Positions 48,184 to 56,127 of a stretch of DNA of 64,000 nucleotides are shown here, in pieces; positions within the stretch are counted from its first letter, which is position 1; each line of letters begins with the position of its first letter. Source of the stretch: Chloroflexota bacterium (GTDB lineage: Bacteria; Chloroflexota; Anaerolineae; B4-G1; DUEL01); contig JADBJJ010000032.1 in the NCBI GenBank assembly GCA_014874475.1, positions 62,001-126,000 of the forward strand, read 5' to 3'. Under the pieces are notes generated by a model. The model saw nothing but the letters and a program-made list of their open reading frames with translations. It had not been told where the DNA came from and did not search any database. The translations under genes were made by a program, and so were the position numbers.

Positions 48184-49308
48184 ATGCCTCTACCAAGAAA
48201 CGCCATTCAGAACCTGACTTCCGATCAGCACGGAGGGATAGACTATGCCCGCCTGCGGGCCGAAGGTATCGCCCCAGATGAGATACTGGATTTCAGCGTC
48301 AACTCCAACCCTTTCGGCCCGCACCCGGCAGTCCGGGAGGCACTGGCGCGCTCGGACATCGCCCGCTATCCGGATCCGGAGGCAGGTCTGCTCCGGGAGC
48401 GGCTGGCTGCGCTCTGCGGCCTCCCCCCGGCCCAGGTCCTGGTGACCAACGGCACTGCACAAGCCATCTGGCTGGTCGCCCTGGCCTACCTGGACCCCGG
48501 TGACGCTGTCCTCATCGTCGGCCCGACGTTTGGAGAATACCGGGTAGCCTCCCAGTTGATGGCAGCAGCGGTCCATATCCTTTTCGCTCCAGAGGAACAG
48601 AGATTCTATCCGGACGTGGTGGAAATTGCCGACTGGATTTCCGTCCATCGCCCCCGCCTGGTCTGGCTCTGCAATCCCAATAACCCCACCGGGGTCTACC
48701 TGGGACGGAAGGCCATCCTCTCCATTCTGACGGCATGCCAGACGGCGGGGAGTATGTTGGTTGTGGACGAAGCATATATGAACTTCACGGACAAGCCATG
48801 GGACTCTGTCCCTCTCCTGGAAAGCGGGCATCTGCTTCTCCTGCGTTCTATGACCAAAGATTTCGCCCTGGCAGGGCTGCGGCTGGGGTATGTGCTGGGG
48901 CCCGAAGAGGGAATTCGGGCCCTGCGCCGCGTCCAGCCGCCCTGGAGCGTCAACGCGGCCGCCCAGGCAGCGGGACTGGCCGCGCTGGACCATCTGGAGG
49001 AGTATCGGGAGGCCTGGAGCGTCCTGCATAGGCTAACGGAAGACCTGAGGGCGGCGTTCACCCGTTTGGGTCAGATGGCCCTGCCCACCACGGTGAACTT
49101 CTTCCTGGTCCGAACCGGGGACGGAGACGGGACACGGGAAGCGCTGATGCGCCACCGGATTCTGGTCCGCAGTTGTCGCTCCTTTGGCCTTCCAGCCCAT
49201 ATCCGTATCGGGACCCGTCGGCCCGAGGAGAACCGGCGGCTGATGGAAGTTATGGAACGCCTTGCACAGGAAGGCTTTTCCTGGCCGTCGCCCGATGCAG
49301 CGGGCTGA
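48184..49308 (+). CDS. cobD: threonine-phosphate decarboxylase (CobD/HisC family)
   Basis: 374 residues. PLP enzyme of fold type I making aminopropanol phosphate for the lower loop. Visible: DFSVNSNPFGPHPAVREAL, NGTAQAIWLVA, WLCNPNNPTGVYL, VVDEAYMNFTD and the PLP lysine in RSMTKDFALAGLRLGY. Similar to histidinol-phosphate aminotransferase, but location between cbiB and cobT and the 'QHGGIDY' N-terminus (as 'DQHGGID') favour CobD. The start follows a GGAGGGCTGGA site. Confidence 0.9.
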   Translation: MPLPRNAIQNLTSDQHGGIDYARLRAEGIAPDEILDFSVNSNPFGPHPAVREALARSDIARYPDPEAGLLRERLAALCGLPPAQVLVTNGTAQAIWLVALAYLDPGDAVLIVGPTFGEYRVASQLMAAAVHILFAPEEQRFYPDVVEIADWISVHRPRLVWLCNPNNPTGVYLGRKAILSILTACQTAGSMLVVDEAYMNFTDKPWDSVPLLESGHLLLLRSMTKDFALAGLRLGYVLGPEEGIRALRRVQPPWSVNAAAQAAGLAALDHLEEYREAWSVLHRLTEDLRAAFTRLGQMALPTTVNFFLVRTGDGDGTREALMRHRILVRSCRSFGLPAHIRIGTRRPEENRRLMEVMERLAQEGFSWPSPDAAG

Positions 49309-49393
49309 AACGCCCGCCCTGCGATGGCCAGGCGAAAAAGCCTGCCTGCGATAGCAGGAAAAACCTACCCCACATCTTGCCCGGAGGTCAAAG

Positions 49394-50455
49394 ATGACAT
49401 CGTTACAGGAGACTATGGCTCGCATTGGGCCACTCTCCGCCTCTGCGATGGAGGCCGCCAGAACCCGTCAGGACCAGTTGACCAAACCCCAGGGAAGCCT
49501 GGGGCGACTGGAGGACCTCTCGGTCCAGGTCGCCGGGATCACCGGGAACCCCCGGCCCGTCATTGCGCGCAAAGCGGTCATCGTCGTGGCGGGGGACCAC
49601 GGGGTCGCGGCGGAAGGGGTGAGCGCGTACCCCCAGGAGGTCACCGCCCAGATGGTCTACAACTTCCTGCGGGGCGGGGCCGCCATCAACGTCTTGGCCC
49701 GCCACGTCGGCGCGCGGGTCGTGGTGGTGGATGCAGGCGTCGCCGCAGACCTGGAGCCCCACCCCGCGCTGAAAATCCGCAAAATCGGTTACGGGACAGG
49801 CAACATTGCCCGCGGCCCCGCAATGACCCGGGAGCAAGCCATCCAGGCCCTGGAGGCTGGCATCGCGCTGTTGGAAGAGGAACTGGCCCAGGGACTGGAC
49901 ATCGTCGCGCCGGGGGATATGGGGATCGCCAACACCACCCCAGCGGCGGCCATCGCGGCGGCCGTCACGGGCCTCTCCCCGGCTGAGGTGACCGGTCGGG
50001 GCACCGGAGTGGACGACGAAGGGCTGGCCCGCAAAGTCGCCGTCGTGGAGCGATCGTTGCGGGTCAACAAGCCCGATCCGGAAGACGGCATAGACCTGCT
50101 GACGAAGGTCGGCGGGTTTGAGATTGGCGTTATCGCGGGGATCATCCTGGGCGCGGCGGCCCACCGCATCCCCGTCGTCCTGGACGGCTTTATCTGCACG
50201 GCTGGCGCGCTGGTCGCCGCGGCCATCGCTCCCGCCCTGACGGCGTACTGCATCGCCGGTCACAACTCCGTGGAGCGGGGCCACCGGGCCATGCTGGACC
50301 ATCTGGGGCTCAGACCGCTCCTGGACCTGAATATGCGCCTGGGAGAGGGAACCGGCGCGGTGCTGGCGATGGGCCTGGTGGAAGCCGCCTGCAAAATTCT
50401 GAACGAAATGGCAACCTTCGCCGAAGCGGGGGTCTCTGAAAAGAAAGAGCAGTAG
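49394..50455 (+). CDS. cobT: nicotinate-nucleotide:dimethylbenzimidazole phosphoribosyltransferase
   Basis: 353 residues, the expected length. Activates the lower-ligand base. Contains QDQLTKPQGSLGRLEDLSVQVAG, VVAGDHGVAAEGVSAYPQEVT, APGDMGIANTTPAAAI, GRGTGVDD and the C-terminal MRLGEGTGAVLAM with the catalytic Glu. CCGGAGGT precedes the ATG. Next is cobS after 31 bp. Confidence 0.95.
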   Translation: MTSLQETMARIGPLSASAMEAARTRQDQLTKPQGSLGRLEDLSVQVAGITGNPRPVIARKAVIVVAGDHGVAAEGVSAYPQEVTAQMVYNFLRGGAAINVLARHVGARVVVVDAGVAADLEPHPALKIRKIGYGTGNIARGPAMTREQAIQALEAGIALLEEELAQGLDIVAPGDMGIANTTPAAAIAAAVTGLSPAEVTGRGTGVDDEGLARKVAVVERSLRVNKPDPEDGIDLLTKVGGFEIGVIAGIILGAAAHRIPVVLDGFICTAGALVAAAIAPALTAYCIAGHNSVERGHRAMLDHLGLRPLLDLNMRLGEGTGAVLAMGLVEAACKILNEMATFAEAGVSEKKEQ

Positions 50456-50486
50456 AACAGTAAGCCGTTGTCCTGCGGTTCTGCAT

Positions 50487-51221
50487 ATGTTTCGTCCTTT
50501 TCTCGTCGCGCTGTACTTTCTGACCCGCCTGCCGCTGCCGCCGAAGGAGATTTCGCTGGAGGAGGTCGGGCGGTCGGCGTGGGCGTTCCCCGCCGTGGGA
50601 GTGCTGATCGGCCTCATACTGGCAGGGTCGGACTGGCTCCTCGGCTGGCTGTTCCCGCCGGTCCTGCGGGCCGCGCTCGCCCTGGCCCTGTGGGTGGCCC
50701 TGACCGGAGCGCTGCATCTGGACGGTTTCGTGGACTGCTGCGATGCCCTGCTGGCCGCCCGTCCCCCTGAGGTCCGGCTGGAGATTCTGCGGGATACCCA
50801 CGTGGGCGCGTTCGGGGTCGTCGGGGCCATTGTACTATTGCTGGTCAAATCCGTCGCGCTCTCCACCTGCCTCTCTGCCGGAACGTGGCCTGCGCTGATC
50901 CTGGCGCCCGCGCTGGGGCGATGGGCGATGGTCTACGCGATGGCCCACTACCCCACCGCCCGGGCCACTGGTATGGGGAAGGCGGTGCAGGAGTTCATCG
51001 GCCGGCGAACCCTGCTGGGGGCCACGCTGCTGGCGCTGCTTCCCCTTCCGACGCAGCCGCTGGCGGGCCTGATCGCTTTCGCACTGGCCTGGCTGTTCAC
51101 CGTTCTCTTCGCCCGCTGGGTCCTGCGGCGCATCCCCGGTTTCACGGGCGACGTCTACGGCGCCCTTTGCGAGTCCACAGAGGTCGTTATCTTGCTGACC
51201 CTGGCAGCGGGGAGAGGATGA
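50487..51221 (+). CDS. cobS: adenosylcobinamide-GDP ribazoletransferase (cobalamin synthase)
   Basis: 244 residues with about six membrane helices. Joins activated lower ligand to AdoCbi-GDP. Motifs: ALYFLTRLPLPPKEI, LHLDGFVDCCDALLAARPPEVRLEILRDTHVGAFG (Asp-rich substrate site) and GRWAMVYAM. The stop overlaps the cbiR start as ATGA. Confidence 0.95.
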   Translation: MFRPFLVALYFLTRLPLPPKEISLEEVGRSAWAFPAVGVLIGLILAGSDWLLGWLFPPVLRAALALALWVALTGALHLDGFVDCCDALLAARPPEVRLEILRDTHVGAFGVVGAIVLLLVKSVALSTCLSAGTWPALILAPALGRWAMVYAMAHYPTARATGMGKAVQEFIGRRTLLGATLLALLPLPTQPLAGLIAFALAWLFTVLFARWVLRRIPGFTGDVYGALCESTEVVILLTLAAGRG

Positions 51222-51991
51222 GGTTCCGCCTGGGCACCACTTCCTATATCTACCCGGCAGACTTTCTCTTGAACGTCCAGCGGCTGGCCGGGCTGGTGGA
51301 GGACATGGAACTGGTCCTCTTTGAGGTAGAGGGGGCCAGCAACCTTCCCGACCAACAAACCGTCGCTGGTCTGAGGGAGGCTGCCCGCTGTTACGGGATC
51401 AGTTACACCGTCCACCTGCCCACTGACCTGCGCCTGGGAGCCGAGGGGGAAATCTGGGCGTTCTCGGTGGAGAAGGCCCGGCGGTTCATCCAGACCACCC
51501 GTCCCCTGAACCCCTGGGCCTACATTGTTCATCTCAACCCGGACGGGGCTGGAACCCTGGCCCGCTGGCAGGAGCGATGTCTGGAAGCGCTGATGACGCT
51601 GGCCCGAGAGGTCGGAGAACCAGACCGCCTGGCCGTGGAGAACCTGGAGAACTGTCCCCTGGAACGTCTCATCCCCCTTCTGGCACAAATGCCCATCAGC
51701 CTCTGTATGGATGTAGGACATCTCTGGCTGGCCGGTGCGGACCCGCTCCCTGCGCTGGAAGCCCATCTGGGACAAACGCGGGCCGTTCACCTGCACGGGG
51801 TGAACCGCTGGGACCACGAATCTCTGTTATGGGTTCCAGTGGATGCGCTTCGCGCTGTTCTGAAAGCACTGACCTGTCAGGGATACGAGGGTGTGGTCAC
51901 TTTAGAAGTTTTCTCGGCAGAGGATTTTTTCTCTTCCCGGGAGCGGGTATTCTCTCTACTGGAGGAATTGGAACGTTGGGAGCCAAATTGA
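51218..51991 (+). CDS. cbiR: cobamide-remodelling phosphodiesterase CbiR
   Basis: 257 residues, TIM-barrel of the AP endonuclease 2/sugar-phosphate isomerase fold. The N-terminus RLGTTSYIYPADFLLNVQRLAGLVEDMELVLFEVEG, then YTVHLPTDL, VENLENCPL, SLCMDVGHLWLAG and AVHLHGV carries the metal-binding His/Glu/Asp residues. CbiR, first characterised in Akkermansia, removes the lower ligand from imported cobamides so CobT/CobS can attach the preferred one. Position between cobS and cobU strongly supports this reading. Overlaps cobS and cobU by 4 nt each. Confidence 0.88.
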   Translation: MRFRLGTTSYIYPADFLLNVQRLAGLVEDMELVLFEVEGASNLPDQQTVAGLREAARCYGISYTVHLPTDLRLGAEGEIWAFSVEKARRFIQTTRPLNPWAYIVHLNPDGAGTLARWQERCLEALMTLAREVGEPDRLAVENLENCPLERLIPLLAQMPISLCMDVGHLWLAGADPLPALEAHLGQTRAVHLHGVNRWDHESLLWVPVDALRAVLKALTCQGYEGVVTLEVFSAEDFFSSRERVFSLLEELERWEPN

Positions 51992-52542
51992 CCCTGATTT
52001 TGGGCGGCGTCCGGAGCGGGAAGAGCGACTACGCCCAGCGACTGGCGACAGAATCGGGCCGGCCCGTCATCTACATCGCGACGGCGACGGCCGGGGACGA
52101 GGAAATGGTCCAGCGGATCGCCCGTCACCGGGCTGCCCGCCCGGCCCACTGGCGCACGCTGGAGGTGCCGGTGAATGTCGGACAGGCACTGAAGGCCGTC
52201 ATCGCCGGGGGCGAAGTCGCGCTGATGGACTGCCTGACCCTGCTGGTCTCCAACTGGATGATGGAAGAAGGCGAAGGAGTGACGGAAGACCTGCTGGAGG
52301 CGCGAGTCACAGGTGAACTGGAAGCCCTGCTGGGGGTCTGCGCGGCCGGGGAGGTCGCCCTGATCGTCGTTTCCAACGAGGTGGGGATGGGACTGGTCCC
52401 CCCGTACCCGATGGGACGGGTCTATCGGGATGTCCTGGGGCGGGCCAATCAGTGGCTGGCCGCCCGGGCCGACCGGGTGATCCTGATGGTAGCAGGCATT
52501 CCGTTGAACCTGAAGGGAAGTTCGGAGCCAGTCGCCGGGTGA
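51988..52542 (+). CDS. cobU: adenosylcobinamide kinase/guanylyltransferase
   Basis: 184 residues from the TTG at 51988 (TTGA overlap with cbiR; GGGAG 5 nt upstream); a TTG at 51976 is the alternative. P-loop GGVRSGKSDYAQ, then DEEMVQRIARHRAARPAHWRTLEVP with the guanylyl-accepting His region, LMDCLTLLVSNWM, and VSNEVGMGLVPPYPMGRVYRDVLGRANQWLA. Size matches CobU. Last gene of the operon; no terminator is evident before the facing GT-C gene 16 bp on. Confidence 0.93.
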   Translation: MTLILGGVRSGKSDYAQRLATESGRPVIYIATATAGDEEMVQRIARHRAARPAHWRTLEVPVNVGQALKAVIAGGEVALMDCLTLLVSNWMMEEGEGVTEDLLEARVTGELEALLGVCAAGEVALIVVSNEVGMGLVPPYPMGRVYRDVLGRANQWLAARADRVILMVAGIPLNLKGSSEPVAG

Positions 52543-52558
52543 GGTCTCCGCCTGGCAC

Positions 52559-54871
52559 TTATTTCCAGGGAATAGTCGATAAGAGGATCCGGTCCCCTAC
52601 CGGTTCCCCGTCCACAATGACCTTCCATCGCTCCAGAGTATCCAGCCAGTAGGCGCCGGTGACCAGAGTGAACTCCCCCGACGGGGCATCGGTCGGGATA
52701 GAGAACCGATGCCGCTGAACAATGAGGTCACCGGGTTGCCAAAATTCGGACGGGAAGCCCATCCCGTCCGCCACCGCGATGGGGGTACCATCCGGCCCCA
52801 GGAGATGGCCCATCAGCGAGAGAGGCCGATCCGGTGTCGCTTTGGCCCGCCAGAACGTCCACAACTCCCCCGTCCCATCCGCCCGGCCAGAAATCTGGAA
52901 CAGGGAATACCCCACAAAATCCAGCGGGCCATCCAAGGTAGCCGTCAGCGGATACTCCGGCATCGGTGCGGTCTCCAGCCGGTAGAGGTTGTATAAGGGA
53001 CGGCCGTCGGCTCGGCGGGCCGGGATGTCCAGCACGGCGTCGGGTGGCGGCCCCGCTTCCGGCGGCAGGACCAAGACGCCGGGCAGCCCGGGAGCAAGGG
53101 ACACCCAGGTCTGAGCGCAATCCAGGTAGACCACCCGAATCTCCGGGCGGCCCATGCCGGCGCGCAGAGCGTCGGGGGCAAGTATAGCCGCCACGTCGGT
53201 ACAGATAGCGGCCCAGCGGGGAGCGGGGCGGGATTCTACGCGGTACAGAAAGAGCGCGTGCCCCAGCCGGGCCAGCGGCGGGCGGGCCCGGAACCATGCG
53301 TAGGTGTTGACATCCGACGTATAGACGCCCTGCAGGACCGTCGCGCCGATGGCGTAGACCCCGGGAGCCGGATCCAGCGGTGTAAAGGGAACGGCACGCC
53401 AGTTCGGCGGCAAAAAGTCCACAGAAACCCCATAGACTTCTGGCCGGGCGGGGCTATAGTGGGCATAAAAGACCCTCTCTACGTCATTCTTCTGCATCCA
53501 ATCCCGGAGTTGCCAGAGGTTCTGGCCCCAATCCAGGTTGGAATCCACCAGATAACGGTATCCCCCCGCTGGTCCGCCCGCCAGTTCGTTGAAGAAAGCC
53601 AGGTAGTTGGGAGCAACCCGCAGGGTGCCGGCGGCCAGCCAGACGATAAGCAGAACGCAGAGAACGAAATACCCGATCCGCCCGTTTGCCGTTTTCCGCG
53701 CCAACCGGCCCGCAAGCACAAAGAGGAAGGGCAAAATCGGCAGCAGGTGGCGGTAGCCGATGTTGACGGTACTGAAGGGGGTAGCGACCAGATAGGCCAG
53801 CGGGAAAATCAAGAGAGGTGCCCAACGGCGAGTTTTTAGGGAAACCACGAAGGACGCGAAGGGTCTACATCCAGTTCTAAATGCTCCCTTGTGCCCTTCA
53901 TGCGCCCTTTGTGACCTTTTGGGTAAAAGATCGGCCAGAACCAGCAGAACGGTGGGCAGCGGAGTTTTCAGGACAAAGGCGACGGGGAAGTAGTACCACC
54001 AGCCGTGGTCGCTGTTCTGGCCCATCAGGAAAGCGGGATGGCCCAGGCGGTAGTGTTCCTGAAGGGAGTGGTAAATCTCCATATGGGTTGCGGCGGGCAG
54101 GGGGAGCGGGAAGCCAGCGACAGAGCGAACCTCAAACCCGTAGGCAGCCCAGAGGGTCAATGTAGCCAGGGCCGCCCCGCCCAGGATGGCGGACAGCCGA
54201 TAGCGGAAGCGAACGGGAGCCAGTAAGGCCAGGACCAGAAGGGCCGGGATAAGGGAGAGGGCCGAGACTTTGGAGGCCAGGGCCAGCCCTAGGACAACAC
54301 CGGCCCCGAGAGCATAGCCCCAACGCAAGCGGCGAAGGGCACGGGCGACCAGGAAGAGCGCCGTCGTCCCCCAGCACGTCACCGCCATATCAGTGGTCAC
54401 CAGCGAGCCATGGGCAATGATATTGGGATCAAAGGCCAGCAAGAAGAGGGCCAGCAGGCCACTGCGGGGCCCCCAGAGATCGGCGGCCCAGCGATAGACG
54501 ATGGCTGCCAGCAACAGCGTCATCCCGATAATGGGGAACCGAGCCGTCAGCGCCATTCGGTCCGGATGGGGGTACTGCCAGACCACCCCGTCGGTGACGG
54601 CGGAGAGGCTGGCGATCTCCCAGCCATCTATCCGGCGGGGGTCCGGGAGGTCGGGCTGGAGCAGGAGCGGCGCGGCCGCCAGGACGTTGGCCAGCGGCGG
54701 GTGGATGTGGATCGGTTGCAGCCGCAGGTCGCCGGTGCGCAGGTAGGCATACCCCGCCGCGATGTGGGGCCCCTCGTCAAAGGTGAGGGAGGAGGCGCGA
54801 GCATGGGCGATCAATTGGGCAAACAGAACCAAGATAAGGGAAATTAGAAGTAAGACCTTGCTGTTTCGCAT
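52559..54871 (-). CDS. GT-C membrane glycosyltransferase with C-terminal beta-sandwich domain (copy 1)
   Basis: 770 residues. About 11 membrane helices in residues 1-420. The first periplasmic loop has SLTFDEGPHIAAGYAYLRTGDL with the acidic/His pair of dolichol/undecaprenyl-phosphate-sugar transferases (GT39/ArnT-like). GGYRYLVDSNLDWGQNLWQLRDWM is the second family mark. After the membrane part come soluble regions ending in a beta-sandwich (FWRAKATPDRPLSLMGHLLGPDG … GDLIVQRHRFSIP). A hairpin-type repeat coding about 30 extra residues interrupts it at about 53836-53925. Probably glycosylates a surface polymer or protein. Confidence 0.75.
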   Translation of the reverse strand: MRNSKVLLLISLILVLFAQLIAHARASSLTFDEGPHIAAGYAYLRTGDLRLQPIHIHPPLANVLAAAPLLLQPDLPDPRRIDGWEIASLSAVTDGVVWQYPHPDRMALTARFPIIGMTLLLAAIVYRWAADLWGPRSGLLALFLLAFDPNIIAHGSLVTTDMAVTCWGTTALFLVARALRRLRWGYALGAGVVLGLALASKVSALSLIPALLVLALLAPVRFRYRLSAILGGAALATLTLWAAYGFEVRSVAGFPLPLPAATHMEIYHSLQEHYRLGHPAFLMGQNSDHGWWYYFPVAFVLKTPLPTVLLVLADLLPKRSQRAHEGHKGAFRTGCRPFASFVVSLKTRRWAPLLIFPLAYLVATPFSTVNIGYRHLLPILPFLFVLAGRLARKTANGRIGYFVLCVLLIVWLAAGTLRVAPNYLAFFNELAGGPAGGYRYLVDSNLDWGQNLWQLRDWMQKNDVERVFYAHYSPARPEVYGVSVDFLPPNWRAVPFTPLDPAPGVYAIGATVLQGVYTSDVNTYAWFRARPPLARLGHALFLYRVESRPAPRWAAICTDVAAILAPDALRAGMGRPEIRVVYLDCAQTWVSLAPGLPGVLVLPPEAGPPPDAVLDIPARRADGRPLYNLYRLETAPMPEYPLTATLDGPLDFVGYSLFQISGRADGTGELWTFWRAKATPDRPLSLMGHLLGPDGTPIAVADGMGFPSEFWQPGDLIVQRHRFSIPTDAPSGEFTLVTGAYWLDTLERWKVIVDGEPVGDRILLSTIPWK
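53836..53925. repeat. in-frame 'CACGAAGGACGCGAAGG' hairpin repeat inside the GT-C gene
   Basis: CACGAAGGACGCGAAGGG (about 53847-53864) faces an imperfect reverse complement CCCTTGTGCCCTTCATGCGCCCTTTGTGAC (about 53884-53914). On the minus strand it codes RSQRAHEGHKGAF … FASFVVSLKTRR, a segment missing from the two closest paralogs at 56128-62275. Confidence 0.5.
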
Positions 54872-54904
54872 ACGGTGTTCTCTGTGCGGGCCGGCGATGC
54901 TGTC

Positions 54905-54932
54905 TTGACAATGCCCGCTTTTTCAGTAGAAT
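54905..54932 (+). promoter_or_regulatory. sigma-70-type promoter for the secreted YLPLV protein gene
   Basis: TTGACA (54905-54910), 16-bp spacer, TAGAAT (54927-54932), 62 bp before the ATG at 54995. Confidence 0.6.
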
Positions 54933-54994
54933 CACTTTGCTTTCGGATTTCCCAGGTATTCAACCCAGCAGATCTATGTGACAGGAGGTCAACT

Positions 54995-56113
54995 ATGAGA
55001 CGCTTTTATCTCATCCTGGCAGGACCCACCGTCCTTGCGGTATTGGGAGTGCTTCTGGTTTCCGGGATCACTTGGGCGGAAACCGAACCACCCGTAGCAG
55101 ATGTTATCGCCGCAGGACACGCCTCGCTCCACAACCCCGGGTTTGATAACCACGATTGGTATGAATTCCATCTTCGCTACCAGGGAGGATACCCTACGGG
55201 CGCCTGGCTCTCCGACGATGATAATAACATCAACAACAACATCCCCGATAGTATCCGGCAGGATTGGCGGCTGTGGTTTCTGCATGGGCGGGACATTGTG
55301 GAGCCCGACCCGGAGCAGACCTATGTTCTGTACGACGAAGCCATACAAATGCGTACCTACGGTGAAGGTTCATTCCTGGCCGGTATCTATCAGCCCATCT
55401 ATACCACCACACCTTGCCTGGTCTATGGCTTCCAGATATACGCTCAATCCCGGCCGGAGGGGAGCAATGATGTGCTTTATGCGCTGCAGGTCGGAATCGA
55501 CCGGGTGGGCTGGCATCCCAACTCGTACACTGATCCGGCAGTCCATGGCTCTTTCCCCAGCACAACGGTCTGGGGGCCCGCCCGGCAGTACCAGTGGTCC
55601 TATGGCCCACTGACGGTGACAGCAGAGGCCTGGAACACCAAAATCACGGTCTTCACCTATGCGGATGCCGGTGGCGGCCGTTCCCACCGCATTCTGTGGG
55701 ATACCGCCTCATTCTGGGATGCCACACCACCGATGATTCACGACCCCAACAACCTGCCCTCTCCTTCCGGAATCAGCAATCTGACGGTCATTACTGCCGG
55801 CACCACAGCCACGGTGACCTGGACGACCGCCGGCACGGCGCTGGGGCAGGTGTACTATCGGCTGATTGCCGCGCCGTCGGGACCAACTCCGCCGGATTAT
55901 CCCTATAAGGTCTATCTACCTCTCGTGATGCGCCAGACCGGATGGCAGTACACCCCACTGAACAAAACGCCCACCAGCAGCCACCAGGCTGTCATTTCGG
56001 GGTTGGTGCCAGGGGGTACCTACGAGTTCATTGCCATCTCCCGCGGCCTTTCCGGCGGGCAATGTGTCACATGGCAATCAGGGACTCAGCAGTTTAGCAT
56101 GCCTGCACCATAA
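54995..56113 (+). CDS. secreted protein with Fn3-like domain and YLPLV motif (copy 1)
   Basis: 372 residues from the ATG at 54995 (AGGAGG upstream). Signal peptide about 1-28 (cleavage near TWA|ET). A beta-rich N-terminal domain (SFLAGIYQPIYTTTPCLVYGFQIYAQSRPEG) is followed by an Fn3-like module (ISNLTVITAGTTATVTWTTAGTALGQVYYRLIA) whose middle is interrupted by a Pro-rich piece with YKVYLPLVMRQ. It is a paralog of the gene at 58552-59814. Function unknown; flanked by GT-C genes, so it may be their glycosylation target (inference). Confidence 0.7.
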   Translation: MRRFYLILAGPTVLAVLGVLLVSGITWAETEPPVADVIAAGHASLHNPGFDNHDWYEFHLRYQGGYPTGAWLSDDDNNINNNIPDSIRQDWRLWFLHGRDIVEPDPEQTYVLYDEAIQMRTYGEGSFLAGIYQPIYTTTPCLVYGFQIYAQSRPEGSNDVLYALQVGIDRVGWHPNSYTDPAVHGSFPSTTVWGPARQYQWSYGPLTVTAEAWNTKITVFTYADAGGGRSHRILWDTASFWDATPPMIHDPNNLPSPSGISNLTVITAGTTATVTWTTAGTALGQVYYRLIAAPSGPTPPDYPYKVYLPLVMRQTGWQYTPLNKTPTSSHQAVISGLVPGGTYEFIAISRGLSGGQCVTWQSGTQQFSMPAP

Positions 56114-56127
56114 CCGTTCCGTTGCCC

